Positions 42,090 to 50,761 of a stretch of DNA of 64,000 bases are shown one piece after another. The stretch is from contig NZ_AYMU01000007.1 of assembly GCF_000633395.1 (NCBI RefSeq), positions 310,001-374,000 on the forward strand, written 5' to 3'. The DNA comes from Pseudomonas sp. PH1b. GTDB lineage: Bacteria; Pseudomonadota; Gammaproteobacteria; Pseudomonadales; Pseudomonadaceae. The position numbers were made by a program, and so were the translations under genes. Under the pieces are notes generated by a model, which saw nothing but the letters and a program-made list of their open reading frames with translations, was not told where the DNA came from and made no database searches. The stretch's first letter is position 1, and the number at the start of each line of letters is the position of its first letter.

Positions 42090-44308
42090 CTAATCACGAA
42101 TTGCTCGACGATGTATTGGCTCAGTTGCATGACTATGGCTTGAAACCCGAAACGCCGCTACTGATTGGTAAGCGAACACGTTGTGAGTGCGACGGCGATA
42201 AGGCCCCTGAGAAAACCGGCTGGTATGTGCTTTATGAACATCTGACCGGCGATGGAAGAACACTATATTGCGGCGCGTTTGGTGACTGGCGCCAGGGTGA
42301 AAAGGGTAGCTGGCAGAAGATCAAGACCAAAGGTGGCCGACTGAGCGCTGAGGATCGGGCGGTGATGCGGGCAAGGGCTGAGGAAGGCCAGCGCAAGGCT
42401 GCATTGGCCGAGGAGCGAAAGCACCGTACAGCTGCCAGGCGCGCTGCAGGCATGTGGAAGCACCTATCTGAGAAAGGCAGCTCGCGTTACTTGGATACCA
42501 AGCGGGTGGTTGGCTTTGGTTTGCGTTACAAGGCAAAGAGCGCTACGGCCTTTGTGCCGATGCGCAATGTGAAAGGCGATATCGTCGGTCTACAGGTGTT
42601 GTACCCGGAAAAACAGGCGAGTACGGGGAGGAACAAAACCTATTGGCCGTATGGCTTGGCGAAGGAAGGAGCGTTTCATTTGATCGGTCCGGAGCCTGAG
42701 CCGGGCGATGTGATTTTGATCGCAGAGGGATACGCGACCGGCGCTAGCCTGCACATGGCGACCTCGCTGACGGTTTGCATCTGCTTCGATGCCGGCAACC
42801 TGTTACCGGTGGCACAGTCAATGCGCACAAAGTACCCAGGCCGGCAGTTGGTGTTTTGCGCTGATGACGATTGGAAGACGGTGGTGAATGGGCAGCTATG
42901 TAACACAGGCGTACTCAAAGCCGGCAATGCGTCGGTGGTGGTCGGGGGCCAGGTAGTTATGCCGGTGTTCGACAACGACCGTGAGGATAATTGGACGGAC
43001 TTTAACGATCTGCACTGCGCCGAGGGCCTGGACGCAGTGCGGCGCCAGGTGCTGGCTGTGGTGCGACCGCCTACCGATGAGGGATGGCGCGAAAAGCTGC
43101 AGTATTCCGAAAAGGGCGGATTGATCGTACATCCGTTCAACGTGGCCTTAATTCTGGGTAACGATAAGCGCTGGACTGGGGTGGTCGCCTGGGATTTGTT
43201 CAGTTCGAAGACGCGTAAGTTGCGCACGCCACCGTATGGCGGTGGCACGGGTGACTGGAGCGATTTGGACGATATCAGGGTGGCACTATGGCTTGCTGAT
43301 GTGTACGGGCTGCGGGTGAAGACTGCCCATGTTGTTGAGGCAGTCAGTGCGGTGGCAAACGACAACTCCTACCATCCTGTGCGCGAGTATCTGGAGGGCC
43401 TGGAGTGGGATGATGTGCCACGTCTTGAACGTTGGTTGCAGGATCGGCTTGGTGTTGTGGACAGTGAGTACACCCGAAAGGTCGGCAAGCGCTGGATGTT
43501 ATCGGCGGTGGCGCGTGTGTTCCGGCCGGGTTGCAAGGCTGACTCGATGTTGATTCTGGAAGGCTTGCAGGGCGAGGGTAAATCGACTGCTGCACGGGTT
43601 TTAGGCGGCGAGTGGTTTATGGACACGTCGTTTGACCTAAGCAGCAAGGACGCCTATCAGGCGATCCGGGGCAAGTGGATTGTGGAGATGGCGGAGTTGG
43701 ACTCTCTGAACAAGGCGGAGTCGACCAAGGCCAAGCAGTTTGTTTCATCCGCTATCGACACCTACCGCGAGAGCTATGGCCGCCGGATGCTTGATGTGCC
43801 GCGACAAAGCGTTTTTATTGGCACTACCAACCAGGATGAGTACCTGAAGGACGACACAGGCAATCGCCGTTACTGGCCGGTGATGTGTACCAAGGTTGAT
43901 GTGGAGGGCCTGCGGGCCGACCGTGACCAACTCTGGGCCGAAGCGGTAGCCTGTTTTCGCGCAGGCGACCCATGGTGGGTTGAGCGCGAGGAGGCTGATC
44001 TTTTTGCTGCCGAGCAGGATCAGCGCTATCAGGCGGATATGTGGGAAGACCTGGTAGTCAGCTACCTGGCCGACAAGCATATTGGCGAGACTGTGACAGG
44101 CGCTCACTTACTTGAGCATGCGCTTAATATCGATCCGAGCCACTGGGGCAAGCCCGAGCAGATGCGTGTTGGTAAGATTATGCATCGAATGAAATGGCCC
44201 CGGCGTCGCAAAGGCAGTGGCCCAGGTGGTATGCGTAGCTATGAATATGTGAAGCCGGCGGAGTGGAAGCGTGGATCGGCAGCATCTAGGCAGGAGAGCG
44301 CATTTTGA
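42086..44308 (+). CDS. Phage DNA primase-helicase (toprim plus VapE-like)
   Basis: A 740-residue replication protein. The N-terminal part includes a toprim-like primase region (IAEGYATGAS, Glu214; CADDD, Asp260-262). The C-terminal half is a VapE/D5-type superfamily 3 helicase: Walker A GLQGEGKS at 493-500, 'GKWIVEMAEL' as Walker B, and 'VFIGTTNQDEYLKD' and 'GNRRYWPV' downstream. It probably primes and unwinds phage DNA. It is translationally coupled to the zinc-finger gene upstream and the Q-like gene downstream. Confidence 0.9.
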   Translation: MTNHELLDDVLAQLHDYGLKPETPLLIGKRTRCECDGDKAPEKTGWYVLYEHLTGDGRTLYCGAFGDWRQGEKGSWQKIKTKGGRLSAEDRAVMRARAEEGQRKAALAEERKHRTAARRAAGMWKHLSEKGSSRYLDTKRVVGFGLRYKAKSATAFVPMRNVKGDIVGLQVLYPEKQASTGRNKTYWPYGLAKEGAFHLIGPEPEPGDVILIAEGYATGASLHMATSLTVCICFDAGNLLPVAQSMRTKYPGRQLVFCADDDWKTVVNGQLCNTGVLKAGNASVVVGGQVVMPVFDNDREDNWTDFNDLHCAEGLDAVRRQVLAVVRPPTDEGWREKLQYSEKGGLIVHPFNVALILGNDKRWTGVVAWDLFSSKTRKLRTPPYGGGTGDWSDLDDIRVALWLADVYGLRVKTAHVVEAVSAVANDNSYHPVREYLEGLEWDDVPRLERWLQDRLGVVDSEYTRKVGKRWMLSAVARVFRPGCKADSMLILEGLQGEGKSTAARVLGGEWFMDTSFDLSSKDAYQAIRGKWIVEMAELDSLNKAESTKAKQFVSSAIDTYRESYGRRMLDVPRQSVFIGTTNQDEYLKDDTGNRRYWPVMCTKVDVEGLRADRDQLWAEAVACFRAGDPWWVEREEADLFAAEQDQRYQADMWEDLVVSYLADKHIGETVTGAHLLEHALNIDPSHWGKPEQMRVGKIMHRMKWPRRRKGSGPGGMRSYEYVKPAEWKRGSAASRQESAF

Positions 44309-44664
44309 TCTCTGAAGTGGATGAGATGTTGAAGTTATGGGCGCTCGATATGCATGGCGGGGGTGGTGCTGAAGGATCTGCCAGCAGCATGTTGGGGCAG
44401 TTAATAGATTGCCAGGGAGAGCTGATTCGTGGTTCACGCGGTGGTTCGAAGATGCTGCTGCCGTGGAGTGCTGACCTTGAGGTAATCGTAAACAAGCATC
44501 TGTCTTGGCCTTTGGCCCAGGTGGTGCGTGAGCATTACCTGAACCATGAGAGCGTGGACCGACAGAAGTGGGCGCACTGCGGGTGTGGTCGGACGCAGTT
44601 TTATGCGCGCTTACACTCGGCACATCTAGAAATTGCTGGCATGCTTTTGGATCGTGTAGCGTGA
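44305..44664 (+). CDS. Antiterminator Q-like protein
   Basis: A 119-residue protein of the Pseudomonas phage Q-like antitermination type. The N-terminus has 'MLKLWALDMHGG'; the C-terminal region resembles a sigma-4 HTH ('LAQVVREHYLNHESVDRQKW', 'TQFYARLHSAHLEI'), in the position usual for late-gene antiterminators, just before the late promoter. The start is TTG at 44305 (overlapping the primase stop) with GGAG 8 nt upstream; an ATG at 44320 is the alternative. It probably lets RNA polymerase pass the leader terminator at 45101-45126. Confidence 0.65.
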   Translation: MISEVDEMLKLWALDMHGGGGAEGSASSMLGQLIDCQGELIRGSRGGSKMLLPWSADLEVIVNKHLSWPLAQVVREHYLNHESVDRQKWAHCGCGRTQFYARLHSAHLEIAGMLLDRVA

Positions 44665-44971
44665 CTTTGCAGTCTGTCCCGGCGCGGCCCTCCAGTATCT
44701 TGGATGGTGGAACGTCTGTATGCCGCGTGGTAACTGGTGGCGGCCCACCGGCCCACCTTTATTTTCACTCTCTCGCATGGCGTAGGCACACACAATCACG
44801 CACGCGCATACGCGCAGCGTTTAATGCTTTCTCTCTTTACATGGAAAACTTAATAAATAGTAGGACGGAAGGACAGCGCCTTTGTTTTTCGGCGTTTCAT
44901 ACGTCGCGCCTCTCTTGTGATTGGTGGGGCTGGTAGGGGAATGGCCTGCGGCGCTGGAGCCAGTAACGTTA
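44665..44971. other. Gene-free spacer before the late promoter
   Basis: No frame here has a ribosome site or plausible composition. It contains a run of alternating CGCACGCGCATACGCGC-like sequence (about 44797-44818) and an AT-rich patch around 44820-44865. It leads into the P-box-like repeat. Confidence 0.6.
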
Positions 44972-45014
44972 TATGGCCGTTGATTGCCAGTGCGTTACCG
45001 TTGATTGCAGGGGT
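44972..45014 (+). promoter_or_regulatory. P-box-like repeat, candidate PrtN binding site
   Basis: Four units start at 44972, 44983, 44994 and 45004, a period of 11, 11 and 10 bp: TATG-gcc-GT-tg, ATTG-cca-GT-gc, GTTA-cc-GT-tg, ATTG-cag-GG. They match the pyocin P-box form ATTG-N2-3-GT-N2-3 (recalled from work on P. aeruginosa prtN). CCGTTGATTGC is repeated exactly 21 bp apart. It ends 15 bp before the -35 of the late promoter. Confidence 0.6.
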
Positions 45015-45029
45015 GGCAGTGCTGCGCCC

Positions 45030-45058
45030 TTGCTGCCACCGGATTGGAGGGGTATAAA
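45030..45058 (+). promoter_or_regulatory. Late promoter
   Basis: TTGCTG at 45030-45035, a 17-bp spacer and TATAAA at 45053-45058. It lies between the P-box-like repeat and a leader terminator, upstream of holin, packaging and structural genes, which all read rightward. Confidence 0.7.
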
Positions 45059-45100
45059 TCAGTCATGTTCAAAGAGGTACGCAACTAGCGACCTCACCAC

Positions 45101-45126
45101 AAACCCGGCCCTTGCGCCGGGTTTTT
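45101..45126 (+). terminator. Leader terminator downstream of the late promoter
   Basis: AAACCCGGC pairs with GCCGGGTTT across a 6-nt loop, then T5. It lies about 35-60 nt after the predicted transcription start, the layout of lambda pR'-tR', which requires an antiterminator for read-through. Confidence 0.8.
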
Positions 45127-45144
45127 GCGTTTAAGGGGTAGGCG

Positions 45145-45489
45145 ATGACAAACGAGCAACAAGCGCTGGCAGAGATGCCGATCTGGTTAGTGATCGTCCT
45201 CGCCCTGGTCGGTGGCGTGTCCGGTGAAATGTGGCGAGCAGACAAGGATGGCGCCCGTGGTTGGGCGTTGCTGCGGCGCCTGGCCTTGCGGTCCGGTGCC
45301 TGCATCGTCTGCGGGTTGTCGGCGATGATGTTGTTGATCGCGGCTGGTGTTTCGATCTGGACGGCGGGCGCCTTCGGCTGCCTAACCGCGATGGCGGGTG
45401 CTGATGTTGCTATCGGCTTGTACGAGCGGTGGGCGGCAAAGCGACTTGGCGTTTGTGAGGTGCCAGACAATGGCCAGCCAGGACAGTGA
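45145..45489 (+). CDS. Phage holin
   Basis: A 114-residue membrane protein with three hydrophobic segments (about 12-28, 50-72, 74-92). Charged ends are consistent with a class I holin of phage-holin families common in Pseudomonas prophages. It would form inner-membrane lesions for endolysin release. It is the first late gene after the leader terminator; the endolysin is not adjacent and must lie beyond the window. It overlaps the HNH gene start by 20 nt. Confidence 0.75.
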   Translation: MTNEQQALAEMPIWLVIVLALVGGVSGEMWRADKDGARGWALLRRLALRSGACIVCGLSAMMLLIAAGVSIWTAGAFGCLTAMAGADVAIGLYERWAAKRLGVCEVPDNGQPGQ

Positions 45490-45838
45490 CCGTCGCGGTA
45501 GCAGCTCCGAACGTGGGTACGGCTACAAGTGGCAGCGGTCGCGGGATAGTTTCTTGCGCGAGCATCCGTTCTGTTCCATGTGTTCTACGGATCAGCGGCC
45601 AGTGGCGGCGACGGTCGTAGACCACAAGGTCGCGCCGAAGCTGAAAGAGGCCAAGGACAGCGGCGACCCTGCGGCGATCAATCTGGCCTGGAAACTGTTC
45701 TGGCGTCGGTCGAACTGGCAGAGCCTGTGCAAGTTCTGCCATGACTCGACAAAGCAGCGAGCCGAAAAGAGCGGGCGCCTGCCCGGGTGCGCCGCCGATG
45801 GCAGGCCACTGGACCCCGGTCACCACTGGAACCGGTGA
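45470..45838 (+). CDS. HNH endonuclease (packaging-associated)
   Basis: A 122-residue HNH nuclease. A zinc-binding CSMC pair is followed by 'VVDHKVAPK' (His-Asn-type active centre) and 'NWQSLCKFCHDSTKQ'. Small HNH proteins next to terminase genes stimulate cos cleavage and packaging in HK97-like phages. The ATG at 45470 gives the usual length. It lies directly upstream of terS, with G-tract DNA between. Confidence 0.88.
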   Translation: MASQDSDRRGSSSERGYGYKWQRSRDSFLREHPFCSMCSTDQRPVAATVVDHKVAPKLKEAKDSGDPAAINLAWKLFWRRSNWQSLCKFCHDSTKQRAEKSGRLPGCAADGRPLDPGHHWNR

Positions 45839-45992
45839 CGTTCCGGCAGCTGGGTTGTTGTGAAAAATTCTCATTTATAGGGGTGGGGGGGTAAAAAATT
45901 CCCTTCCGCCTCTCTTCTAGACCGCTCGCCCCCCTCTCTGCGCAACGTCGGGAAAAATGGGGAGGGGGGGGTATCAATAGGTAGGGGGTTTT
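45839..45992. other. G-tract region between HNH and terS; cos-site candidate
   Basis: Homopolymer-rich DNA: GGGGTGGGGGGG (45880-45891), CCCCCC (45929-45934) and GGGGAGGGGGGGG (45959-45971), with A-rich steps beside them. The C tract and the last G tract can pair. The position just before the terminase genes is where cos sites lie in HNH-encoding phages. No gene is seen here. Confidence 0.4.
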
Positions 45993-46523
45993 ATGGCCGG
46001 AAACGGAAACTCGGGTCGCCCACGGTTGCCAGCGTCTGTTCACATTCTGAGGGGCAATCCAAGCGGGAAAAGCTTTTCTGATCTTATCGGTGAGGTGAAG
46101 GACCAGGCAGTCCCTGTCGGGGCGCCGCCCATGCCCGCTGTGCTTTCAGATGATGCTGTCGCCGAGTGGGAGCGCCTTGTTCCAGCGCTGATTTCGCTGG
46201 GCATTGTTTCTGAGCTGGATCAGATGGCGTTGGCAACCTACTGCCAGGCGTTTGCCGACTGGACGCGATTCCAGCGGTTGATCCTCGCCCGAAACAGCAA
46301 GTCTGACGATGAACTGGGCGGTGAGGTCCAGACCTACAAAACTGGCGCACAGCAAATTCATGTTCTTCGCCAACTCGCGAACGATGCCGAGAAGCGGGCC
46401 AATGCAGCGGGCGCCCAGTTCGGCTTATCACCGATGTCCCGGCGCAACCTGAAAACGGCGCGACCTCAAGGCGAACTTTTCCCCAATGAACAGCAAGCAG
46501 CCGCAGACCGGTACTTCAGTTGA
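45993..46523 (+). CDS. terS: Terminase small subunit (P27 family)
   Basis: A 176-residue DNA-recognition subunit of the P27-type terminase ('GRPRLPASVHILRGNPS' near the start, then a helical bundle). It binds the packaging site and regulates the large subunit. The ATG at 45993 follows GGGGG. Its end overlaps terL by 38 nt. Confidence 0.88.
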   Translation: MAGNGNSGRPRLPASVHILRGNPSGKSFSDLIGEVKDQAVPVGAPPMPAVLSDDAVAEWERLVPALISLGIVSELDQMALATYCQAFADWTRFQRLILARNSKSDDELGGEVQTYKTGAQQIHVLRQLANDAEKRANAAGAQFGLSPMSRRNLKTARPQGELFPNEQQAAADRYFS

Positions 46524-48315
46524 TGATCGCGTTACCGCCTATGCCGAAGACGTCCTGGCCGGGCGAATCCTCGCGGGCCCCAACGTCCGCAACGCATGCC
46601 AAAGACATCTGAGAGATCTGGCAAGCGGCTCGGCCCGTGGCTTGATATGGGATCTGGCCCTGGCAAAGCGGGCAATTGGCTTCTTCGAAGATGTTCTGCT
46701 TCTCAACGGTGGTGACTTCGAAGGGCTCCCGTTCCTGCTCGCGCCCTGGCAAGCCTTTGTAGTAGGTAGCCTGTTCGGCTGGATGACGGAAGATGGCTTC
46801 CGCCGTTTTCGTCTGGGCTACATCGAGACGGCGAAGGGCTCGGGCAAAAGCCCCTTGGTCGCCGGGATCGGGCTTTACGGCCTGGTTGCTGATGGCGAAA
46901 AGCGAGCGGAGATCTACGCTGCGGCCACCAACCGCGACCAGGCTATGGTTCTGTTTCGCGATGCTGTGTCGATGGTGGACATGTCGCCCAGCCTTAGCTC
47001 CCGCCTTGTTCAGTCGGGCCGTGACGAAAAGGTCTGGAACCTGTTCTACCCGAACAGCAACTCATTTTTCCGTCCGATCAGTTCGGACAAGAACAAGTCG
47101 GGCCCGCGGCCCCACATCGGCCTGCTCGATGAGGTCCACGAACACAAGACCGCCGCAACAGTGAACATGATGCGGGCCGGTACCAAGAACCGCCGCAAGG
47201 CCCTGGTGGTCATGATCACAAACAGCGGCTCCGACAAAAAAACGGTTTGTGGTCAGTACCATGACCTGGGTGTTCGGATCTGTGCGGACATTGAGCAGGA
47301 CGACAGCTTCTTCGCTTACATCTGCTCACTGGATGAAGGGGAAGACCCGTTCACGGATGAAGCCTGTTGGCCCAAGGTAAACCCCTCGCTTGATCACATT
47401 GTTGATGGGCAGACCGACGGCATCCCAGGACGCAAGTACCTGCGGGAGCAGGTCCAGTCAGCCCGGGGGCTGCCGGCTCAAGAAGCGGTGATTCGTCGCC
47501 TCAACTTCTGTGAGTGGACGCAGGCGGATGCACCGTGGATTTCCTGGGGAGTGTGGAAGCAGGCCGAAGAGCGGGTGCCCATGCGGATGTTGAAGCATCG
47601 TCGCTGTGTTGCCGGTTTGGACCTGTCCAGTACCACGGACCTTACGGCGTTCGTGCTGCTCTTCTGGCCGACTGCCGATGATCCGCATTGGCGGCTGCTT
47701 CCTTACTTCTGGATACCGGATGATGACATCCAAGGCCGCGAAGAGCGCGACAAGGTGCCGTATCAGCTCTGGATCAAAGAGGGGCATCTAGAAACCACTG
47801 CAGGCCGGGCGATCAGCAAGCTGCATGTGTTGCGCCGCCTGGTGAAGATCTGCGGGTTCTTCGATGTCGAGCGAATTGCCTATGACCGTTGGCGGATCGA
47901 AGACCTGCAGCAGCTGATGGCTGAGTACGACATTACGCTGCCGGAGATGATCGGCTTCGGCCAGGGCTATAAGGACATGGGCCCAGCGGTCGATGAGTTC
48001 GAGCGGCGGCTGCTTGGCTTGCCCCTGGAGAGTGAGCAGGCAGCCGATGGGGTCATTGACCTGGACCCCGACGACTGGGAAGTCATGGATACCGAGACAG
48101 TCGAAACCATGCGCCACGACGGCAACCCGGTGTTGACCTGGAACGCGGGTGGGGTGGTGATCGTTTCCGATCCGGCCAACAACCGAAAGGCCGACAAGGC
48201 GAAGGCGATTGGCCGGATCGACGGCATTGTCGCCGCCATCATGGCCACTGGCATAAGCGGTAAGGCCGCGGGGCCGAGTGGCAAATCTGTCTACGACGAA
48301 GGGGTCGGAATATGA
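46486..48315 (+). CDS. terL: Terminase large subunit
   Basis: A 609-residue packaging motor and nuclease of the Terminase_1 type. Walker A is ETAKGSGKS (114-122) and Walker B LLDEVHEH (Asp215-Glu216). The C-terminal RNase H-like nuclease begins near 'VAGLDLSSTTDLTAF' with acidic metal ligands. With TerS and the HNH protein it would cut and package concatemeric DNA; this set is usual for cos phages with HK97-type heads. Confidence 0.95.
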   Translation: MNSKQPQTGTSVDDRVTAYAEDVLAGRILAGPNVRNACQRHLRDLASGSARGLIWDLALAKRAIGFFEDVLLLNGGDFEGLPFLLAPWQAFVVGSLFGWMTEDGFRRFRLGYIETAKGSGKSPLVAGIGLYGLVADGEKRAEIYAAATNRDQAMVLFRDAVSMVDMSPSLSSRLVQSGRDEKVWNLFYPNSNSFFRPISSDKNKSGPRPHIGLLDEVHEHKTAATVNMMRAGTKNRRKALVVMITNSGSDKKTVCGQYHDLGVRICADIEQDDSFFAYICSLDEGEDPFTDEACWPKVNPSLDHIVDGQTDGIPGRKYLREQVQSARGLPAQEAVIRRLNFCEWTQADAPWISWGVWKQAEERVPMRMLKHRRCVAGLDLSSTTDLTAFVLLFWPTADDPHWRLLPYFWIPDDDIQGREERDKVPYQLWIKEGHLETTAGRAISKLHVLRRLVKICGFFDVERIAYDRWRIEDLQQLMAEYDITLPEMIGFGQGYKDMGPAVDEFERRLLGLPLESEQAADGVIDLDPDDWEVMDTETVETMRHDGNPVLTWNAGGVVIVSDPANNRKADKAKAIGRIDGIVAAIMATGISGKAAGPSGKSVYDEGVGI

Positions 48316-48485
48316 AACTGGTCTACCTATCATGGCTGGCCGGGCTGCTTGGTTTCGGGCTGCTGGTGGCGGGCGTCGCGATGATCAACAAGCCGGCGGC
48401 CTTCATCATCGCGGGTGTTTGCTTGCTCGGCTGGGCTCGCCTCGCTGATCGGGCGGCGGCAGCCGTCAACGCCAAGGAGGGCTGA
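48312..48485 (+). CDS. Small phage membrane protein
   Basis: A 57-residue protein (MKLVYLSWLAGLLGFGLLVA...NAKEG) with two hydrophobic segments at about residues 4-24 and 28-42. Its ATG overlaps the terL stop by 4 nt (ATGA) and its stop lies 2 nt before the portal start; its last codons contain the portal's AAGGAGG ribosome site. Small membrane proteins at this place are common between terL and portal genes. Function unknown. Confidence 0.7.
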   Translation: MKLVYLSWLAGLLGFGLLVAGVAMINKPAAFIIAGVCLLGWARLADRAAAAVNAKEG

Positions 48486-48487
48486 GC

Positions 48488-49759
48488 ATGTTCTTTTCCA
48501 ACGTGCTAGGCCGAGGGCAGGGCAACCTGATAGAGACAGGCAATGGTTTTTGGAGGGGCTTTCTCGGCGGTGGCCGGAACAGCTCAGGCGTTGCAGTGAC
48601 GCCTGAGTCGGCCCTGGGCATTCCGATCCTGCAGAACTGCGTCACTCTGCTAGCTGAAAGCATCGCCCAGTTGCCCCTGGAACTGTACATCCGGAAAGAC
48701 GGTGGTCAGCGGGAATCAGCTATCAACCATCCGCTTTACGATGTCCTGCGGTACCAGCCCAACGGGTTCCAAACCCCGTATGAGTACCGAGAATGTTCGC
48801 AAGGCTTCCTTGGGCTCAGGGGCAACAGCATCAGCTTCATCGACCGCCGGGAAGACGGAAACGTTGCCGCGCTCTGGAACCTGCAGCCTGAAAAGGTTGT
48901 GATCATGAAGGGCAGCGACATGCTTCCTTACTACCGTATATCCGGTGGTGAGGCGTTGCCGATGCGGATGATTCATCACGTTCGTTGGTTCAGTACCAAT
49001 CAGTATGTGGGGCTGTCGCCGATCGAAGTTCATGCGGAGTCCTTAGGGCTGGCCCAGGCCGTTAGGCAGTACACCGGCAAGAGCTTTGCCAATGGTGTCA
49101 CGGTGTCGGGCGTGATCGAGCGCCCTCGTGAAGCCCCGGCGATCAAGGATCAGGGAAGTATCGACAAGATCGTCGATCAGTGGGGGCAGAAGTTTGGCGG
49201 CATGGACAACGCCAAGAAGGTGGCACTGCTTCAAGAGGGGATGACTTTCAAACCCGTCTCCATGAACAACGTTGATGCCGAGGTGTTGGGCATCCTCAAG
49301 GCCACTGGCACCGATATCGCCAGGATCTACAAGATTCCCTTGCCCATGGTGAACGACCTGGAGAAGTCCAATTACAACACCCTGGAACAGCTCATGATCC
49401 AGTTTGTGGTGTTTGGCTTGCTGCCCTGGGTGAAGCGTCACGAACAGGCAATGATGCGCGACTTTCTGCTGCTCAAGGATCGGCGGGAGTACTTCATCGA
49501 GTTCAACCTCTCCGGCCTGCTGCGCGGCGACCAGAAGAGCCGCTACGAGGCATATGCCATTGGCCGGCAATGGGGCTGGTTGAGTGTGAATGACATCCGC
49601 CGCCTGGAAAACATGCCGCCGGTACCTGGTGGTGATATCTATCTGCAGCCGTTGAACATGGCGAGCGCAGGCAATAAAACCCCTGACCTGAAAGCCCCCA
49701 GTGTGCGGGCGCAGCTGGAGCTGCAGCAGGCCGAAATCGAGAGGATGCTTGCTCAATGA
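48488..49759 (+). CDS. Phage portal protein (HK97 family)
   Basis: A 423-residue HK97/lambda-type portal. The start region has 'ALGIPILQNCVTLLAESIAQ' and 'LPLELYIRKDGG'; 'HVRWFSTNQYVGLSPIEVHA' and 'IPLPMVNDLEKSNYNTLEQL' are family landmarks. It forms the dodecameric vertex for DNA entry and tail joining. AAGGAGG lies 10 nt before the ATG. It overlaps the protease gene by 4 nt. Confidence 0.94.
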   Translation: MFFSNVLGRGQGNLIETGNGFWRGFLGGGRNSSGVAVTPESALGIPILQNCVTLLAESIAQLPLELYIRKDGGQRESAINHPLYDVLRYQPNGFQTPYEYRECSQGFLGLRGNSISFIDRREDGNVAALWNLQPEKVVIMKGSDMLPYYRISGGEALPMRMIHHVRWFSTNQYVGLSPIEVHAESLGLAQAVRQYTGKSFANGVTVSGVIERPREAPAIKDQGSIDKIVDQWGQKFGGMDNAKKVALLQEGMTFKPVSMNNVDAEVLGILKATGTDIARIYKIPLPMVNDLEKSNYNTLEQLMIQFVVFGLLPWVKRHEQAMMRDFLLLKDRREYFIEFNLSGLLRGDQKSRYEAYAIGRQWGWLSVNDIRRLENMPPVPGGDIYLQPLNMASAGNKTPDLKAPSVRAQLELQQAEIERMLAQ

Positions 49760-50583
49760 AAAACTATCTGCGCGCCTCAAGCCTGCTGTTCAATCAGCCG
49801 CTGCTGGTTACGCCTGACATGTTGGACCTGGGGGTTCGTTGGGCAAACCAGGCGATGAGCTTAAACATCGTCAACATCGGCGCCCGGGATGGTGTCGCGC
49901 TCTGGAAAGATGATGAAGTTGATCACATATCGCAGCGAGAAGAGCAGCGGCGTACGGCCATTGCCTCAACGGGTATCGAGGTGATCCCGGTCAGTGGGGT
50001 GCTGGTCAGCCGTGGTAGTCACATCGGCCTGTGCGAGACGATGACCAGTTATGAAAGCCTACGGGTGCAACTGCGCAACGCGGTAGCCGATCCGATGGTC
50101 GAGCGCATTGTGCTCGATATCGACAGCCCTGGCGGGGCTGCGGTTGGGGCGTTTGAGTTGGCTGCCGACATTCGAGCCATGGCCCAGCAGAAACCGATCA
50201 CTGGGATCGTCAACTTTATGGCCTACAGCGGCGGCTATTTGCTCGGGTCGGCCTGCAGTGAGCTGGTTGTGAGCCAGACCAGCGGGGTCGGATCTATTGG
50301 TGTGATAGCCAGCCACATGGACCGATCCAAGATGGAAGAGGGCATGGGCGTAAAGGTGACCACAGTTTTTGCTGGCGCCCATAAAAACGATCTGAGCCCG
50401 CATGAGCCGTTGAGCGATCAGTCTCTGAAGTACCTGAATGATGTTGTGCAGGAAAGCTACCAGCTCTTCGTCAACGCCGTCGCCGAGTATCGCGGCCTGT
50501 CCGTGCAGCAGGTGATTGCCACTGAAGCCGGCTTGTTCCGAGGTCAGGCCGGTATCGCTGCTGGTCTTGCAGATCGCCTGTAA
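49756..50583 (+). CDS. Head maturation protease, S49 (SppA/protein C-like)
   Basis: A 275-residue ClpP-fold serine protease of the S49 type. Key stretches are 'IVLDIDSPGGAAVGAFELA' and the nucleophile region 'NFMAYSGGYLLGSACSELV' (Ser in AYSGG), with a Lys expected in the later 'SHMDRSKMEEG'. It would cleave scaffold or delta-domain segments during capsid maturation. The order portal-protease-capsid is standard. Confidence 0.9.
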   Translation: MKNYLRASSLLFNQPLLVTPDMLDLGVRWANQAMSLNIVNIGARDGVALWKDDEVDHISQREEQRRTAIASTGIEVIPVSGVLVSRGSHIGLCETMTSYESLRVQLRNAVADPMVERIVLDIDSPGGAAVGAFELAADIRAMAQQKPITGIVNFMAYSGGYLLGSACSELVVSQTSGVGSIGVIASHMDRSKMEEGMGVKVTTVFAGAHKNDLSPHEPLSDQSLKYLNDVVQESYQLFVNAVAEYRGLSVQQVIATEAGLFRGQAGIAAGLADRL

Positions 50584-50721
50584 AGCCCGCAACAGGCTGT
50601 TGACGACTTGTCGCAATCGGTGGCGCTGAGTCGAGCGTCCAGGCAGACAGGCCGGATTGGCCTGCGGGCCCGCGCTGTGAATTCTCAAACCCTTATCTGA
50701 CCGCGTTCGCGGCAGTGTTCA

Positions 50722-50745
50722 AGCCCGCCATGTGCGGGTTTTTTT
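50722..50745 (+). terminator. Hairpin with T7 just before the capsid gene
   Basis: CCCGC pairs with GCGGG across CATGT, followed by T7 and then ATGCC and the AGGAGG of the capsid gene. It acts either as an attenuator or as a processing/stability hairpin at the capsid mRNA 5' end. Confidence 0.6.
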
Positions 50746-50761
50746 ATGCCCAGGAGGCACC

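Noticed and set aside
44568..44936. 122-codon frame after the Q-like gene
   Set aside because: It starts inside the Q-like gene in another frame, has no ribosome site, and its composition is unlike a protein.
33240..45140. Search for a canonical LexA box (CTGT-N8-ACAG) in the prophage control region
   Set aside because: None noticed by eye; induction is more likely through cleavage of the S24 repressor.
46486..46523. Possible frameshift fusion of terS and terL at their 38-bp overlap
   Set aside because: Both genes have usual lengths and own starts; no slippery heptamer is seen there.
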